DNA from: Paracoccus chinensis
GTDB taxonomy: Bacteria; Pseudomonadota; Alphaproteobacteria; Rhodobacterales; Rhodobacteraceae
Assembly: GCF_900102885.1 (NCBI RefSeq)
Contig: NZ_FNGE01000008.1
Span: forward strand, 1-64,000
Length of the DNA: 64,000 nucleotides
Reading direction: 5' to 3'
Shown here: positions 41,502-52,682 of the stretch, piece after piece
Layout of the letters: every line of letters starts with the position of its first letter
How positions within the stretch are numbered: the stretch's first letter is position 1
Notes under the pieces: generated by a model
What the model saw: only the letters and a program-made list of their open reading frames with translations
Databases searched by the model: none
Told to the model about the DNA's origin: nothing
Made by a program: the position numbers and the translations under genes

Positions 41502-42407
41502 ATGAACGGGCTGGACTGGGACAAGCTGCGGATATTCCACGCGGTGGCAGAGGCGGGCAGCCTGACCCATGCGGGGGATGCGCTGCACCTGTCGCAGTCG
41601 GCGGTCAGCCGGCAGGTGCGCGCGCTGGAGGAGGGCCTTGGCACCACGCTGTTCCATCGCCATGCGCGCGGCCTGATCCTGACGGAACAGGGCGAGATGC
41701 TGTTCGACGCCACCAAGGCTATGAACCGCAAGCTCGACACCACCGCCGCCCGCATCCGCGACAGCGAGGAGCATGTCTTCGGCGAATTGAAAGTCACGAC
41801 CACGACCGGCTTCGGGACGCTGTGGCTGGTCCCGCGGCTCGCCAAGCTTTACGAGCGCTATCCCGATCTCAAGATCGACCTGCTGTTGGAAGAGCGGGTG
41901 CTGGACCTGCCGATGCGCGAGGCCGACGTCGCCATCCGCATGAAGGAGCCGAGCCAGGCCGACCTGATCCGCCGCCGCCTGCTGAACATCCGGATGCGGC
42001 TTTACGCCTCGCCCGAATATGCAGAGCGCATCGGCCTGCCGCAGAAGGTCGAGGAACTGGCCGCCCATCGCCTGATCTGCCAGAATCCCACAACGCCGCA
42101 GGTGCAGGCGGGCGCGGTCCTGGCGCAGGCGCTGCTGACCCAGCAGTCGCCCTCCACCCTGCTGGTCAACAGCTACTTCGGCGTCCTGCAGGGCGTGCTC
42201 AGCCATGTCGGCATCGGCATTCTGCCCAACTACATGGAACACGAGATGCCGCAGCTTGTCCGCGTGCTGCCGGACGTCGAGTCGACCGAGGTCCCGGTCT
42301 TCCTGGCCTTTCCCGAAGAATTGCGCTCGTCCCGCCGCGTTGCAGCATTCCGGGATTTCGTGCTTGAGGAAATTCAGACGATGAAGCGCAACTCGGACGA
42401 GAACTGA
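41502..42407 (+). CDS. LysR-family transcriptional regulator (LsrB/VtlR-like)
   Basis: This 301-residue regulator has a winged helix at residues 5-65 (DWDKLRIFHAVAEAGSLTHA, then LHLSQSAVSRQVRALEE and HARGLILTEQGE) and an effector-binding domain with the usual two-lobed fold. The N-terminal wording is very close to what I recall for the LsrB/VtlR group of Rhizobiales, which controls cell-surface functions and AbcR small RNAs. ATG 41502 is chosen for alignment with that group; 41481 and 41490 are in-phase alternatives. It is divergent from the oxidoreductase gene. A candidate sRNA follows about 100 bases after its stop. Confidence 0.9.
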   Translation: MNGLDWDKLRIFHAVAEAGSLTHAGDALHLSQSAVSRQVRALEEGLGTTLFHRHARGLILTEQGEMLFDATKAMNRKLDTTAARIRDSEEHVFGELKVTTTTGFGTLWLVPRLAKLYERYPDLKIDLLLEERVLDLPMREADVAIRMKEPSQADLIRRRLLNIRMRLYASPEYAERIGLPQKVEELAAHRLICQNPTTPQVQAGAVLAQALLTQQSPSTLLVNSYFGVLQGVLSHVGIGILPNYMEHEMPQLVRVLPDVESTEVPVFLAFPEELRSSRRVAAFRDFVLEEIQTMKRNSDEN

Positions 42408-42476
42408 GTTATTGCCTTCTACCAGTGCCATGCATGGTCCGCATGGCGGTCATGCATCAATAAAGTTAAGGCGCGC

Positions 42477-42505
42477 TTGAACTGCAAGCGAGGCGCCGCT
42501 TATTT
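42477..42505 (+). promoter_or_regulatory. Possible promoter of the candidate sRNA
   Basis: TTGAAC (42477-42482) and TTATTT (42500-42505) are separated by 17 bases. The -35 match is fair (TTGA), the -10 is weak. The predicted start, around 42511-42513, agrees with the first base of a compact three-hairpin RNA. Confidence 0.35.
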
Positions 42506-42510
42506 GGGCA

Positions 42511-42590
42511 TTGAAGGAACACGAGGAGACTCGCGTTGCTTCAACCTCCCTGTTGGACTTGGGCCGGGCCTTTGTGCCCGGCTTTTTTTT
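42511..42590 (+). ncRNA. Candidate AbcR-like trans-acting small RNA
   Basis: About 80 bases between the LysR gene and purL fold into three successive hairpins. The first is cgag-gaga-ctcg (42522-42533, extendable). The second is ttcaac-ctccct-gttgga (42540-42557), whose loop CUCCCU would pair with Shine-Dalgarno sequences. The third is an intrinsic terminator with eight T residues. AbcR RNAs of Rhizobiales lie beside lsrB/vtlR, expose CUCCC-type loops and silence ABC-transporter binding-protein mRNAs. Location next to an LsrB-like gene makes the comparison attractive, but homology is inference. Confidence 0.45.
42563..42590 (+). terminator. Rho-independent terminator of the LysR/sRNA region
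   Basis: A perfect 7-bp stem (gccgggc / gcccggc) with a 6-base loop is followed by eight T residues (42583-42590). It is the strongest intrinsic terminator signal on the plus strand. Confidence 0.85.
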
Positions 42591-42676
42591 GCTGCATCGC
42601 AGCGCCGTCCTTCATCTTTCCCTTCCGCGCGGCTGGCCCTAGAAGGCTGGCAACCGCACCAAGGGGGACCCTCGCC

Positions 42677-44860
<2,184 letters not shown>

Positions 44861-44881
44861 GCCTTGCGTCAGCGCCAGACC

Positions 44882-44942
44882 GGGGGCTGTCTGCCCCCAT
44901 CGTCGTATACGACGACCCCGAGGATATTCACGAAGAAGAAGC
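44882..44942 (-). repeat. Intergenic repeat family, copy 5
   Basis: The hairpin gggggc-tgtct-gccccc is followed by the perfect palindrome gtcgtatacgac and then ccccgaggatattcacgaag and aagaag. It lies just after purL and faces copy 6 in the convergent gap before the kinase gene. Confidence 0.65.
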
Positions 44943-45026
44943 TCTTGGGCGCTCTCGCTGACGCCGCAAAGCCCTCGCCGGGTCACGCCCTTGCAAAGGC
45001 GCGGTGCAGGACAACTCCTGCAACAT

Positions 45027-45062
45027 CTTCTGTCTTCAAATATCCCCGCCGGAGGCTCCGAC
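45027..45062 (+). repeat. Intergenic repeat family, copy 6
   Basis: The copy reads cttctgtcttcaaatatccc then cgccggaggctccg. It is oriented opposite to copy 5, reproducing the head-to-head arrangement of copies 3 and 4. Confidence 0.55.
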
Positions 45063-45081
45063 AGGGACGCCAATACGCCGG

Positions 45082-46164
45082 TCAGCCCTGTGGCGCCCCG
45101 CTGCCCGCCGACGTCCATTCCGGCAGAATCACGGTGAAGCGGCTGCCCAGCCCTTTCGCGCTGTCGATCTTCAACCGCCCCCGGTGGCGGGCGACGATGT
45201 GCTTGACGATGGCAAGGCCCAGGCCGGTGCCGCCCTTCTCGCGCGAGCGGTGGGTGTCCACGCGATAGAAGCGTTCCGTAAGGCGCGGCAGGTGAACCTC
45301 GTCGATGCCCTCGCCATTGTCGGCGATCTCGATCGCCCAGCCGGGGCCGCGCAGGACGGGTTCGTGCGCGACATGGGACAGGGTGGCGCGGACCTCTCCA
45401 CCGGTGCGACTGCCGTATTTGACCGCGTTCTCGATCAGGTTGTGCAACACCTGCTGGATCTGGTCGGCGTCGCCCATGACCGGAGCGGCCCTGTCGGTGC
45501 CGATCTGGCGCAGCGTGACATCCGCAGCCTGTGCAGTCGGACCCAGCGTGGCGCAGGCACTGCGGACCAGCGTGGCCAGGTCCACGCGATCAGAGGGGCG
45601 GCGGCGTTCTTCCTGCTCGACGCGGCTGAGAGACAGAAGGTCGCCGATCAGGCGGTTCATCCGGCCCGCCTCCCGGTCCATGATGGCCAGGAACCGCTCG
45701 CGCGCGGCGGCGTCGTCGCGGGCGGGGCCGCGCAGCGTCTCGATGAAGCCCATCAGCGCAGTCAGGGGCGTGCGCAGCTCGTGGCTGACATTGGCGACGA
45801 AATCGCGGCGCATCTGCTCGGCCTGCTCGACGCCGGTGGTGTCTTCCAGCACGACGGTTGCACCGCGGCGGCCTCGCACGGTCAGCGAAGACACGGTAAC
45901 GACGCATCTCCGTTCCCGTCCCCGCGCGCGTATGCCGACCGACAGGCGCACGGGTGCGGGCGCCTGGACAGGTGCAAGGACCTGGTCCACGGCGCGGTTG
46001 ACAAGCGGCTGGCGCAGGACGGTGACGAAGGGGCGGTCGGTCAGGCCGGGGCCCAGCATCTCGACGGCGGCGGTGTTCGCCATGACGACGCGGGCCTCGC
46101 GGTCCAGGACCAGCATCGCCGCCGGGACCGCATCGCCGATCTGCTGCAGGGCGACGCTGTCCAT
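45082..46164 (-). CDS. Soluble PAS-type sensor histidine kinase (PhoR-like)
   Basis: This 360-residue kinase has an N-terminal PAS-like domain (residues 1-110; AMLVLDREARVVMANTAAVE), the phosphoacceptor helix FVANVSHELRTPLTALMGFI and a HATPase domain (NLIENAVKYGS; IADNGEGI; GGTGLGLAIVKHIVARH). The kinase core is PhoR-like, but no TM helix is present, so it must sense a cytoplasmic cue. No response regulator gene lies in the window. It starts 8 bases after the gamma-carbonic anhydrase stop and is in the gmk operon. Confidence 0.92.
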   Translation of the reverse strand: MDSVALQQIGDAVPAAMLVLDREARVVMANTAAVEMLGPGLTDRPFVTVLRQPLVNRAVDQVLAPVQAPAPVRLSVGIRARGRERRCVVTVSSLTVRGRRGATVVLEDTTGVEQAEQMRRDFVANVSHELRTPLTALMGFIETLRGPARDDAAARERFLAIMDREAGRMNRLIGDLLSLSRVEQEERRRPSDRVDLATLVRSACATLGPTAQAADVTLRQIGTDRAAPVMGDADQIQQVLHNLIENAVKYGSRTGGEVRATLSHVAHEPVLRGPGWAIEIADNGEGIDEVHLPRLTERFYRVDTHRSREKGGTGLGLAIVKHIVARHRGRLKIDSAKGLGSRFTVILPEWTSAGSGAPQG

Positions 46165-46172
46165 GGCGCGCG

Positions 46173-46694
46173 TCAGCCGACCGGGCGCAGGCCCGCGCGG
46201 AAGCGTGCGGCGTTGGCGCGATAGCGGGCGGCCGATTGGCGCAGCCCCGCGATCGCTGCCTCGTCAAGCTGGCGCACCACGCGTCCGGGCGCGCCCATGA
46301 CCAGCGCGCCGGGCGGGATCTGCTTGCCCTCGGCCACCAGCGCGCCCGCGCCGATCAGCGCGCCCTCGCCGATGACGGCACCGTTCAGGATCGTCGCGCC
46401 CATGCCGATCAGCGCCCCGTCACCGACCGTGCAGCCATGCAGGATCGCCTTGTGGCCCACCGTCACATCCGCGCCGATCCGCAGCGGGAAGCCGGGATCG
46501 GTGTGAAAGACGCAGCCGTCCTGCACGTTCGATCCCCGGCCGATGCGGATCTCCTCGTTGTCGCCGCGCAGGACGGCGGCCCACCAGACGCTCGCTTCCT
46601 CCTCGAGCACGATGCGGCCGATCAGCTGCGCGTCGGGCGCCACCCAAGCATCGGGCGCGATTTCAGGGGCGATCCCGTCGAGTTCCCAGATCAT
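46173..46694 (-). CDS. Gamma-carbonic anhydrase-family protein
   Basis: This 173-residue left-handed beta-helix protein carries hexapeptide repeats ([40 protein letters not shown]) and the three candidate zinc histidines in [17 protein letters not shown]. Family members (YrdA/CaiE-like) are trimers; some hydrate CO2, others have no proven activity. The start overlaps the gmk stop by 4 bases. The next gene is the kinase. Confidence 0.92.
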   Translation of the reverse strand: MIWELDGIAPEIAPDAWVAPDAQLIGRIVLEEEASVWWAAVLRGDNEEIRIGRGSNVQDGCVFHTDPGFPLRIGADVTVGHKAILHGCTVGDGALIGMGATILNGAVIGEGALIGAGALVAEGKQIPPGALVMGAPGRVVRQLDEAAIAGLRQSAARYRANAARFRAGLRPVG

Positions 46695-47320
46695 GCAGCT
46701 TCCTCCATCAGTTTTCGTACGAAACCGCCCAGCGCCGGACGGCGGTCGCGGCGCAGGCGCTCGGCGGTCAGGATGGCGCGGAGGTCGGCCTCGGTCGCCT
46801 CGATGTCGTCATTGACCAGAACATAGTCGTATTCGGCCCAGTGGCTGATCTCGTCCCGGCTTTTCAGCATCCGCCGGGCGATCACGTCCTCGCTGTCCTG
46901 GTTGCGCGTCCGCAGCCGGCGCTCCAGTTCCGGCAGGCTCGGCGGCAGGATGAAGATCGACACGACCTGCGAGCCCAGCGTCGAGGCGCGGATCTGCTGG
47001 CCGCCCTGCCAGTCCACGTCGAAGAGCGTGTCGCGGCCCTCGGCCATCGCCAGTTCCACGGGGCCGCGCGGGGTGCCGTAGCAGTTGCCGAAGACCTCGG
47101 CATGTTCCAGCATCTCGCCTTCCGTCACCATGCGGTCGAAGGCGGGCTTGTCCATGAAATAGTAATGCTGCCCCTCGACCTCGCCCGGGCGCGGGCTGCG
47201 GGTGGTGGCCGAGACCGAGAACCGCAGCGTCGGGTCCCATTCCATCAGCCTGCGCGCGAGCGTGGACTTGCCCGCGCCCGAGGGCGACGAAATGATGATC
47301 AGCAATCCGCTGCGCTGCAT
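46691..47320 (-). CDS. gmk: Guanylate kinase
   Basis: This 209-residue enzyme phosphorylates GMP to GDP. It shows the P-loop [16 protein letters not shown], the GMP-binding [20 protein letters not shown] and the [10 protein letters not shown] strand. Length matches the family. It leads the gmk / gamma-carbonic anhydrase / kinase operon. Divergent from ispH, with 108 bp between the two starts. Confidence 0.96.
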   Translation of the reverse strand: MQRSGLLIIISSPSGAGKSTLARRLMEWDPTLRFSVSATTRSPRPGEVEGQHYYFMDKPAFDRMVTEGEMLEHAEVFGNCYGTPRGPVELAMAEGRDTLFDVDWQGGQQIRASTLGSQVVSIFILPPSLPELERRLRTRNQDSEDVIARRMLKSRDEISHWAEYDYVLVNDDIEATEADLRAILTAERLRRDRRPALGGFVRKLMEEAA

Positions 47321-47428
47321 GGTCCCTCTTCCGGCTGGGTCGGCGCGGACAGTTGCCCCACGCGGGCAGGCAAGGTCAAGGACAGGGCGGTTATGGACCT
47401 GGGCGCCCGGGCGCTATATCTGGCAGGC

Positions 47429-48379
47429 ATGGACAAGAAGCCGCCCCTGATCCTTTATCTCGCCGCGCCGCGCGGATTCTGCGCGGGCGTGGACCGCGCC
47501 GTGCAGATCGTGGAACTCGCGCTGCAGAAATGGGGCGCGCCGGTCTATGTGCGTCACGAGATCGTGCACAACCGCTTCGTCGTGGACGGCTTGCGCGACA
47601 AGGGCGCGGTCTTCGTCGAGGAACTGGACGAGGTGCCGGGCGACCGTCCCGTGATCTTTTCGGCCCATGGCGTGCCGAAATCGGTCCCGGCCGAGGCGCG
47701 GCGGCGCGAGATGGTCTTCGTGGACGCGACCTGCCCCTTGGTCAGCAAGGTCCATATCGAGGCCGAGCGGCACCACGCCGAGGGCCTCCAGATGGTCATG
47801 ATCGGCCATGCGGGCCACCCCGAGGTGCTGGGCACCATGGGCCAGCTTCCGCCCGGCGAGGTGATCCTGGTCGAGACGGTCGAGGACGTGGCGCAGGTCA
47901 TGCCGCGCGATCCGGACAGGCTCGCCTGGATCACCCAGACGACGCTGTCGGTGGACGACACCGCGCAGATCGTGGCGGCGCTGCAGGCGCGGTTCCCCGC
48001 CATCGTTGGCCCTGCCAAGGACGACATCTGCTATGCGACGACGAACCGGCAGGCGGCGGTCAAGGCCATCGCGCCGAAGATCGACGCGCTGCTGGTGATT
48101 GGGGCGCCGAACAGTTCGAACTCGAAGCGGCTGGTCGAGGTCGGACGCTCGGCGGGCTGCGACTATGCGCAGCTCGTGATGCGGGCGGCGGATATCGACT
48201 GGCGGGCGCTGGAAGGCATCCGCTCGGTCGGCGTCACGGCCGGGGCGAGCGCGCCCGAGGTGCTGGTGGACGAGGTCATCGCTGCCTTTGCGGACCGGTA
48301 TGACCTGACGGTGGAACTGGTCGAGACCGCGCAGGAGCGGGTCGAGTTCAAGGTGCCGCGCGTGTTGCGCGAGGCCTGA
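47429..48379 (+). CDS. ispH: 4-hydroxy-3-methylbut-2-enyl diphosphate reductase
   Basis: This 316-residue iron-sulfur enzyme makes IPP and DMAPP in the last MEP-pathway step. The three cluster cysteines lie in [25 protein letters not shown] and the late [21 protein letters not shown] region with [11 protein letters not shown] 47429 begins just before the [12 protein letters not shown] strand. An in-phase ATG at 47393 has a better ribosome binding site (aaggacaggg) and would add 12 residues; either may be used. The gene ends 54 bases before a strong inverted repeat. Confidence 0.94.
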   Translation: MDKKPPLILYLAAPRGFCAGVDRAVQIVELALQKWGAPVYVRHEIVHNRFVVDGLRDKGAVFVEELDEVPGDRPVIFSAHGVPKSVPAEARRREMVFVDATCPLVSKVHIEAERHHAEGLQMVMIGHAGHPEVLGTMGQLPPGEVILVETVEDVAQVMPRDPDRLAWITQTTLSVDDTAQIVAALQARFPAIVGPAKDDICYATTNRQAAVKAIAPKIDALLVIGAPNSSNSKRLVEVGRSAGCDYAQLVMRAADIDWRALEGIRSVGVTAGASAPEVLVDEVIAAFADRYDLTVELVETAQERVEFKVPRVLREA

Positions 48380-48433
48380 GCCCTTCGCCACCGACGCGCT
48401 GCCCGCACTTGGGCCTGCCGGCCCTTTCTCGCT

Positions 48434-48497
48434 GAAAACAGTCCATTGGACTGTTTTCCCGGCGCTCGGAAGCCGGGATATTTCCACGAAGACGAAC
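48434..48497 (-). repeat. Bidirectional terminator-like inverted repeat plus repeat copy 7
   Basis: A 12-bp perfect inverted repeat (gaaaacagtcca / tggactgttttc, 48434-48458) with a one-base centre includes A- and T-runs and could terminate transcription both ways. It is followed by the hairpin cccggc / gccggg and then gatatttccacgaagacgaa, a minus-oriented copy of the intergenic repeat. It separates ispH from rnhA. Confidence 0.7.
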
Positions 48498-48575
48498 AGC
48501 GGTCTTGCAGGGCGGGCGGGCAGTTGCCCGTTGCCTCCTGTCCCGGATAAGACCGGACCTGAAAGGATACGTTCA

Positions 48576-49025
48576 ATGCCCGAACTTCACGCCTGGACCG
48601 ATGGCGCCTGCAGCGGCAATCCCGGACCGGGGGGCTGGGGGGTGCTGATGCGCGCGCTGGACGGCGAGACGGTCGTGAAGGAGCGCGAGCTTTCGGGGGG
48701 AGAGCCTGCCACCACCAACAACCGGATGGAGCTGATGGCCGCCATCTCGGCGCTCGAGGCGCTGAGCCGCCCTACGACCATCACCATCACCACCGATTCG
48801 GCTTATGTGAAGAACGGCGTTACGAGCTGGATCCACGGCTGGAAGCGGAACGGCTGGAAGACCGCCGACCGCAAGCCCGTCAAGAACGCCGACCTGTGGC
48901 AGCGGCTGGACGAGGCGCGCAACCGCCACCAGGTCACCTGGGCCTGGATCAAGGGCCACGCCGGGCATCCGGAAAACGAGCGCGCGGATGAGCTGGCCCG
49001 CGCGGGCATGGCGCCGTTCAAATGA
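48576..49025 (+). CDS. rnhA: Ribonuclease HI
   Basis: This 149-residue enzyme degrades the RNA strand of RNA-DNA hybrids. Catalytic acids are in [17 protein letters not shown] (Asp), [12 protein letters not shown] (Glu), [14 protein letters not shown] (Asp) and the last Asp in [13 protein letters not shown], with the His of GHAGH. The basic handle [15 protein letters not shown] is present. ATG 48576 follows aaagga. The stop overlaps the start of the following channel gene (ATGA). Confidence 0.97.
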   Translation: MPELHAWTDGACSGNPGPGGWGVLMRALDGETVVKERELSGGEPATTNNRMELMAAISALEALSRPTTITITTDSAYVKNGVTSWIHGWKRNGWKTADRKPVKNADLWQRLDEARNRHQVTWAWIKGHAGHPENERADELARAGMAPFK

Positions 49026-49681
49026 CCGAGGGCATCCTGACCGGGGCGAACCTGCCCCTGCTGGTCTGGCTGCTCGACTATTCCTCGGCACTGGTCTTTG
49101 CGCTGACGGGGGCGCTGGTGGCCAGCCGCCTGCAGCTCGACCCCGTGGGCTTCATCTTCATGGCGACGATGACGGCCGTGGGCGGGGGCACGCTGCGCGA
49201 CCTGATCCTGAACCGCGCGACTGTCTTCTGGGTGGACCGCCCCTCGCTGATCCTGCTGGCGGCGGGGGCGGCGATGCTGGTCTTCTGGACCGCGCATCTG
49301 GTCGAAAGCCGCCAGCAGTGGCTGCGCTGGCTGGACGCTTTCGCCTTGGCCGTCGCCGTCCCGGCAGGGGTCGGCGTCGCGCTGGCTGCCGGAGTTTCCC
49401 CGGTGATCGTGGTCCTGATGGGCGTCGTCACCGGCACCTTCGGCGGGCTGATGCGCGACGTGGTCGGCAACGAGCTGCCCCTGGTCCTGAAGCAGGGCGA
49501 GCTTTACATCACCGCCGCCTTCGGGGGCGCGCTGACGGCGGTGGTGCTGATCTGGCTCGGGCTGGACCGGTCCATCGCCGTGGTGCTGTGCGGTGCGGTC
49601 ACGATGATCCTGCGGATCGGCAGTATGGTCCTGGGCTGGAGCCTGCCGGTCTATCGCCCCCGGCCCCCACGGAACCGCTAG
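49022..49681 (+). CDS. TRIC/UPF0126-family membrane protein (YicG-like)
   Basis: This 219-residue inner-membrane protein has seven hydrophobic helices in two repeats, each with a conserved Gly-rich turn ([14 protein letters not shown] in the first, [18 protein letters not shown] in the second). The family is distantly related to trimeric intracellular cation channels and is predicted to conduct K+ or move a small solute; physiological role unknown. It overlaps rnhA by 4 bases. Its TAG stop shares CTAG with the convergent tgt stop. Confidence 0.9.
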   Translation: MTEGILTGANLPLLVWLLDYSSALVFALTGALVASRLQLDPVGFIFMATMTAVGGGTLRDLILNRATVFWVDRPSLILLAAGAAMLVFWTAHLVESRQQWLRWLDAFALAVAVPAGVGVALAAGVSPVIVVLMGVVTGTFGGLMRDVVGNELPLVLKQGELYITAAFGGALTAVVLIWLGLDRSIAVVLCGAVTMILRIGSMVLGWSLPVYRPRPPRNR

Positions 49682-50805
49682 AGCGGCTCGATATCGCCCT
49701 GCGCCCTTGTGGCGTGGAAGTCGGCGACCCAGGCGTCCAGCGTGCCGGCCGCGATGGCGTCGCGCATCCCCTGCATGATCTCCTGATAGTAATGCAGGTT
49801 GTGCCAGGTCAGCAGCATCCCCGAGATCATCTCTCCGGCGCGGAAGACATGGTGCAGGTAGGCGCGGGAATAACCCGTGCAGGCGGGGCAGGTGCAATGC
49901 TCGTCCAGCGGGCGCGGGTCATCGGCATGGCGGGCGTTCTTGATGTTGACCTGTCCGCGCCGCGTCCATGCCTGCCCCGTTCGGCCGGAACGCGAGGGCA
50001 GAACGCAGTCCATCATGTCCACGCCGCGCTGGACGGCGCCCACGATGTCATCGGGCTTGCCCACCCCCATCAGGTAGCGCGGCTGGTCGGCAGGCAGCAG
50101 GTCGGTCGCGTAGTCGAGCACGCCGAACATCGCCTCCTGCCCCTCGCCCACGGCCAGCCCGCCGATGGCATAGCCGTCGAAGCCGATCCGGCGCAGGGCC
50201 TCGGCCGATTCCTCGCGCAGGTCGCGCTCGACCCCGCCCTGCATGATCCCGAACAGCGCATGGCCGGGGCGGTCGCCGAAGGCGTCGCGCGACCGCTGCG
50301 CCCAGCGCATCGACAGCCGCATCGCCTCGGCCTGCCGTTCATGCGTGGCGGGCAGCGCGGGGCATTCGTCGAAGGCCATCACGATGTCGGACCCGAGCAG
50401 GCGCTGGATCTCCATGCTGGTTTCGGGCGACAGGAAGTAGCGCGAGCCGTCCACGTGGCTGGCGAAGGTCACGCCCTCCTCGGTCAGCTTGCGCAGTTCG
50501 GCAAGGCTCATCACCTGGAAGCCGCCCGAGTCGGTCAGGATCGGCCGGTCCCAGTTCATGAAGCGGTGCAGGCCGCCCAGCCGGGCGATGCGTTCCGCGC
50601 CGGGGCGCAGCATCAGGTGATAGGTGTTGCCCAGCAGGATGTCGGCGCCGGTCGCGCGGACGCTTTCGGGCAGCATCGCCTTGACGGTCGCGGCGGTGCC
50701 CACGGGCATGAAGGCCGGTGTGCGGATCTCGCCGCGCGGGGTCTGGATGGCGCCGGTGCGCGCACGCCCGTCCGTCGCGTTCAGGGTGAAGGAAAATCCG
50801 GTCAT
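49678..50805 (-). CDS. tgt: tRNA-guanine transglycosylase
   Basis: This 375-residue enzyme inserts preQ1 at the wobble position of GUN-anticodon tRNAs on the way to queuosine. It shows [12 protein letters not shown] (catalytic Asp), [30 protein letters not shown] (nucleophilic Asp) and the zinc site [16 protein letters not shown]. Length is normal. Its end meets the YicG-like gene stop to stop. queA is not in the window. Confidence 0.97.
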   Translation of the reverse strand: MTGFSFTLNATDGRARTGAIQTPRGEIRTPAFMPVGTAATVKAMLPESVRATGADILLGNTYHLMLRPGAERIARLGGLHRFMNWDRPILTDSGGFQVMSLAELRKLTEEGVTFASHVDGSRYFLSPETSMEIQRLLGSDIVMAFDECPALPATHERQAEAMRLSMRWAQRSRDAFGDRPGHALFGIMQGGVERDLREESAEALRRIGFDGYAIGGLAVGEGQEAMFGVLDYATDLLPADQPRYLMGVGKPDDIVGAVQRGVDMMDCVLPSRSGRTGQAWTRRGQVNIKNARHADDPRPLDEHCTCPACTGYSRAYLHHVFRAGEMISGMLLTWHNLHYYQEIMQGMRDAIAAGTLDAWVADFHATRAQGDIEPL

Positions 50806-50905
50806 CGGACGCTTCTAGTCCTCGGCGGACCCACCGGCAACCGCGCGCAACCTCACGTCCTTCTTCCCGAACGAAACACCACCGGAGCCCCGGTCCAGCC
50901 CTCAA

Positions 50906-51655
50906 CTAGCCCGCCAGTTGCCGCAGGGTGCGCGCGCGGGCGGGCGGGATCGACCTGACCTCGAGACCCGTGAAGACATGCATGGTGTTCAACTGGCGGT
51001 CCATGACCGCGTGGTCGCTGACCCAGCCGCCCATCATCAGGTAGCTGCGCAGCAGGGGCGGCATCCCGGCCATGGCCCGCCCGGCATCGGGATGGTCGGT
51101 GAGAGGGGCAAAGCGGACCACTTCGGGCGCCTTGACGCGGGGCCGCCAGCGCAGGGGCGCGAGGTGGCGTTCCCGCAGCATGGCAAAGGCATCCTCGTAG
51201 CCGGCGGCGTCGGTGCCAAGAAAGGACGAACAGCCGAAGAGCAGTTCCACCCCCGTCTGGTCCACATGGCGTGCCAGGAAGGCCCAGGCCACGCGCAGGA
51301 TGTCGGGGTCGGAATGCGCCGGACGCACGCAGAAGCGCCCGACCTCGACCATGGGACCGGGGAAGTCGCGCAGCCCCTCCAGGTCGTAGTACTGTGCGGA
51401 ATAGCTGCGGTCGATCTCGGCGCCAGAGGCGAGGTGCATCATGCGGAAGCAGGCGACCAGCCGGCCGCTGCGCGCATCCTCGATCAGGGCATGGTGGCAG
51501 AGGTCGTCCAGGGCGTCCGCGTCCAGTGCCTCGGCGTCCTCGCGGCCGGTCCGTTGCCCGATGAAGCACAGCCAGCGCAGGCGCTGGGCGGCGCGCAGAT
51601 CGTCCTCGCCCTGGGCGACGCGCACGCTGTAGCGGCCCCTGCGCAACTCCGGCAT
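50906..51655 (-). CDS. olsB: L-ornithine N-alpha-acyltransferase (OlsB-like GNAT)
   Basis: This 249-residue GNAT-fold acyltransferase makes lyso-ornithine lipid from ornithine and 3-hydroxyacyl-ACP. Family-like segments are AAQRLRWLCFI, VACFRMMHLASG, MVEVGRFCVRP and the late PPLLRSYLMMGGWVSDHAV with NTMHVFTGLEV. Ornithine lipids are typical of Rhodobacteraceae membranes. OlsA is not adjacent. It is transcribed away from msrB, with 100 bp from the tgt start. Confidence 0.85.
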   Translation of the reverse strand: MPELRRGRYSVRVAQGEDDLRAAQRLRWLCFIGQRTGREDAEALDADALDDLCHHALIEDARSGRLVACFRMMHLASGAEIDRSYSAQYYDLEGLRDFPGPMVEVGRFCVRPAHSDPDILRVAWAFLARHVDQTGVELLFGCSSFLGTDAAGYEDAFAMLRERHLAPLRWRPRVKAPEVVRFAPLTDHPDAGRAMAGMPPLLRSYLMMGGWVSDHAVMDRQLNTMHVFTGLEVRSIPPARARTLRQLAG

Positions 51656-51799
51656 GACGCCACCCGATCCCCGATGGCGGGTTTCCCCGCATGATTCAAA
51701 CGCCCGCGCCCGGGCGCCGTTCCCCGCCGTCCTGCGCGCTTGTCCCGGCGCGATCCAGTCCTAAGTTGAGGGGGAACCGCAACGGAAAGGCCGCCCCTC

Positions 51800-52210
51800 A
51801 TGGCTGACAAGATCACCCGCAGCGACGCGGAATGGCGCGAACTGCTGGACCCGGCAACCTACCACGTCACCCGCCAGGCAGGAACGGAGCGCCCCTTCTC
51901 TCACCCCGGCTTTCCCAAGGGTCCCGGCCACTATGTCTGCGCCTGCTGCGGGACAAAGGTCTTCGACGGTGACCAGAAGTTCGAAAGCCACTGCGGTTGG
52001 CCCAGCTTCTCGCGTGCGGCGGGCAACATCGAGGAACACCGCGACCTCAGCCACGGCATGATCCGCACCGAGGTCCGCTGCGAGCGCTGCGACGCGCATC
52101 TGGGCCACGTCTTCCCCGACGGCCCCCCGCCCACGGGCCTGCGCTACTGCATCAACGGCGTGGCGATCCGCTTCGTCCCCGAAGGCGCGCAGACCGCGGC
52201 GGCGGAGTAA
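51800..52210 (+). CDS. msrB: Peptide methionine-(R)-S-oxide reductase
   Basis: This 136-residue repair enzyme reduces methionine-R-sulfoxide. The structural zinc is held by YVCACCGTKVF and RCERCDAHLGHVF. The catalytic Cys is in RYCINGVAIRF. The conserved SHCGWPSFS motif is present, with Cys at the resolving position. It has no signal peptide, so it is cytoplasmic. ATG 51800 follows ggaaagg. It converges on bamE with 7 bp between. Confidence 0.96.
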   Translation: MADKITRSDAEWRELLDPATYHVTRQAGTERPFSHPGFPKGPGHYVCACCGTKVFDGDQKFESHCGWPSFSRAAGNIEEHRDLSHGMIRTEVRCERCDAHLGHVFPDGPPPTGLRYCINGVAIRFVPEGAQTAAAE

Positions 52211-52217
52211 GGGCGAA

Positions 52218-52682
52218 TCAGTTCTCGCCACCCAGCAGCGAGCCCGCATCGACGCGGCCGACATTGCCCAGAAGCTGGCGCAGCAGGCCCGAGCCCTGGA
52301 CGCCGTTGTCGGTCACGCGCCGCGACAGCGTCACGATGCGGCCACGCTCCAGCCCGAAGCGCTCGACGTTGGTGACGACGCCCGCCTCGTCGAAGCTGAT
52401 GGCGACGACCTGGCGGTCAACCTCGCGCGGGGCGTTCATCGCGTAGTGCTCCCAGCGCGAGCCGACGTAATACCAGCTCGACCCGGTCAGCACCCCCTGC
52501 GATCCGGGCCGGCCGACCAGCATCTCGAGATCGTCGCGCCGCGTCTGGCCGACGACCACGGCGGCAAGCTCGTCATCGGTGGGGACATGGCCGTGGTTGC
52601 GGTACATCCGGGTGCAGCCGGCCGCTGCGACAAGAGGGGCCGCAAGGGCCAGGGCGATCGCCCGCCGCCGGGTCATGGACAT
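52218..52682 (-). CDS. bamE: Outer-membrane assembly lipoprotein BamE (SmpA/OmlA)
   Basis: This 154-residue lipoprotein belongs to the BAM complex that inserts beta-barrel proteins. The signal peptide (AIALALAAPLVAAAGC) ends in a lipobox with the acylated Cys. The SmpA/OmlA fold follows (VVGQTRRDDLEMLVGRPGS; SSWYYVGSRWEHYAM). Start codon 52682 has ggggaagg upstream; an in-phase ATG at 52676 is close. It is divergent from the yceD gene with about 200 bp between. Confidence 0.92.
   Translation of the reverse strand: MSMTRRRAIALALAAPLVAAAGCTRMYRNHGHVPTDDELAAVVVGQTRRDDLEMLVGRPGSQGVLTGSSWYYVGSRWEHYAMNAPREVDRQVVAISFDEAGVVTNVERFGLERGRIVTLSRRVTDNGVQGSGLLRQLLGNVGRVDAGSLLGGEN

Noticed and set aside
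41370-42431. Upstream in-frame extension of the oxidoreductase to 1491 codons
   Set aside because: It is antisense to the LysR gene. The strong ribosome binding site and family start point are at 41369.
42511-42590. SRP (4.5S) RNA or tmRNA
   Set aside because: No GGAA-tetraloop SRP domain and no tRNA-like ends. The three short hairpins do not match either.
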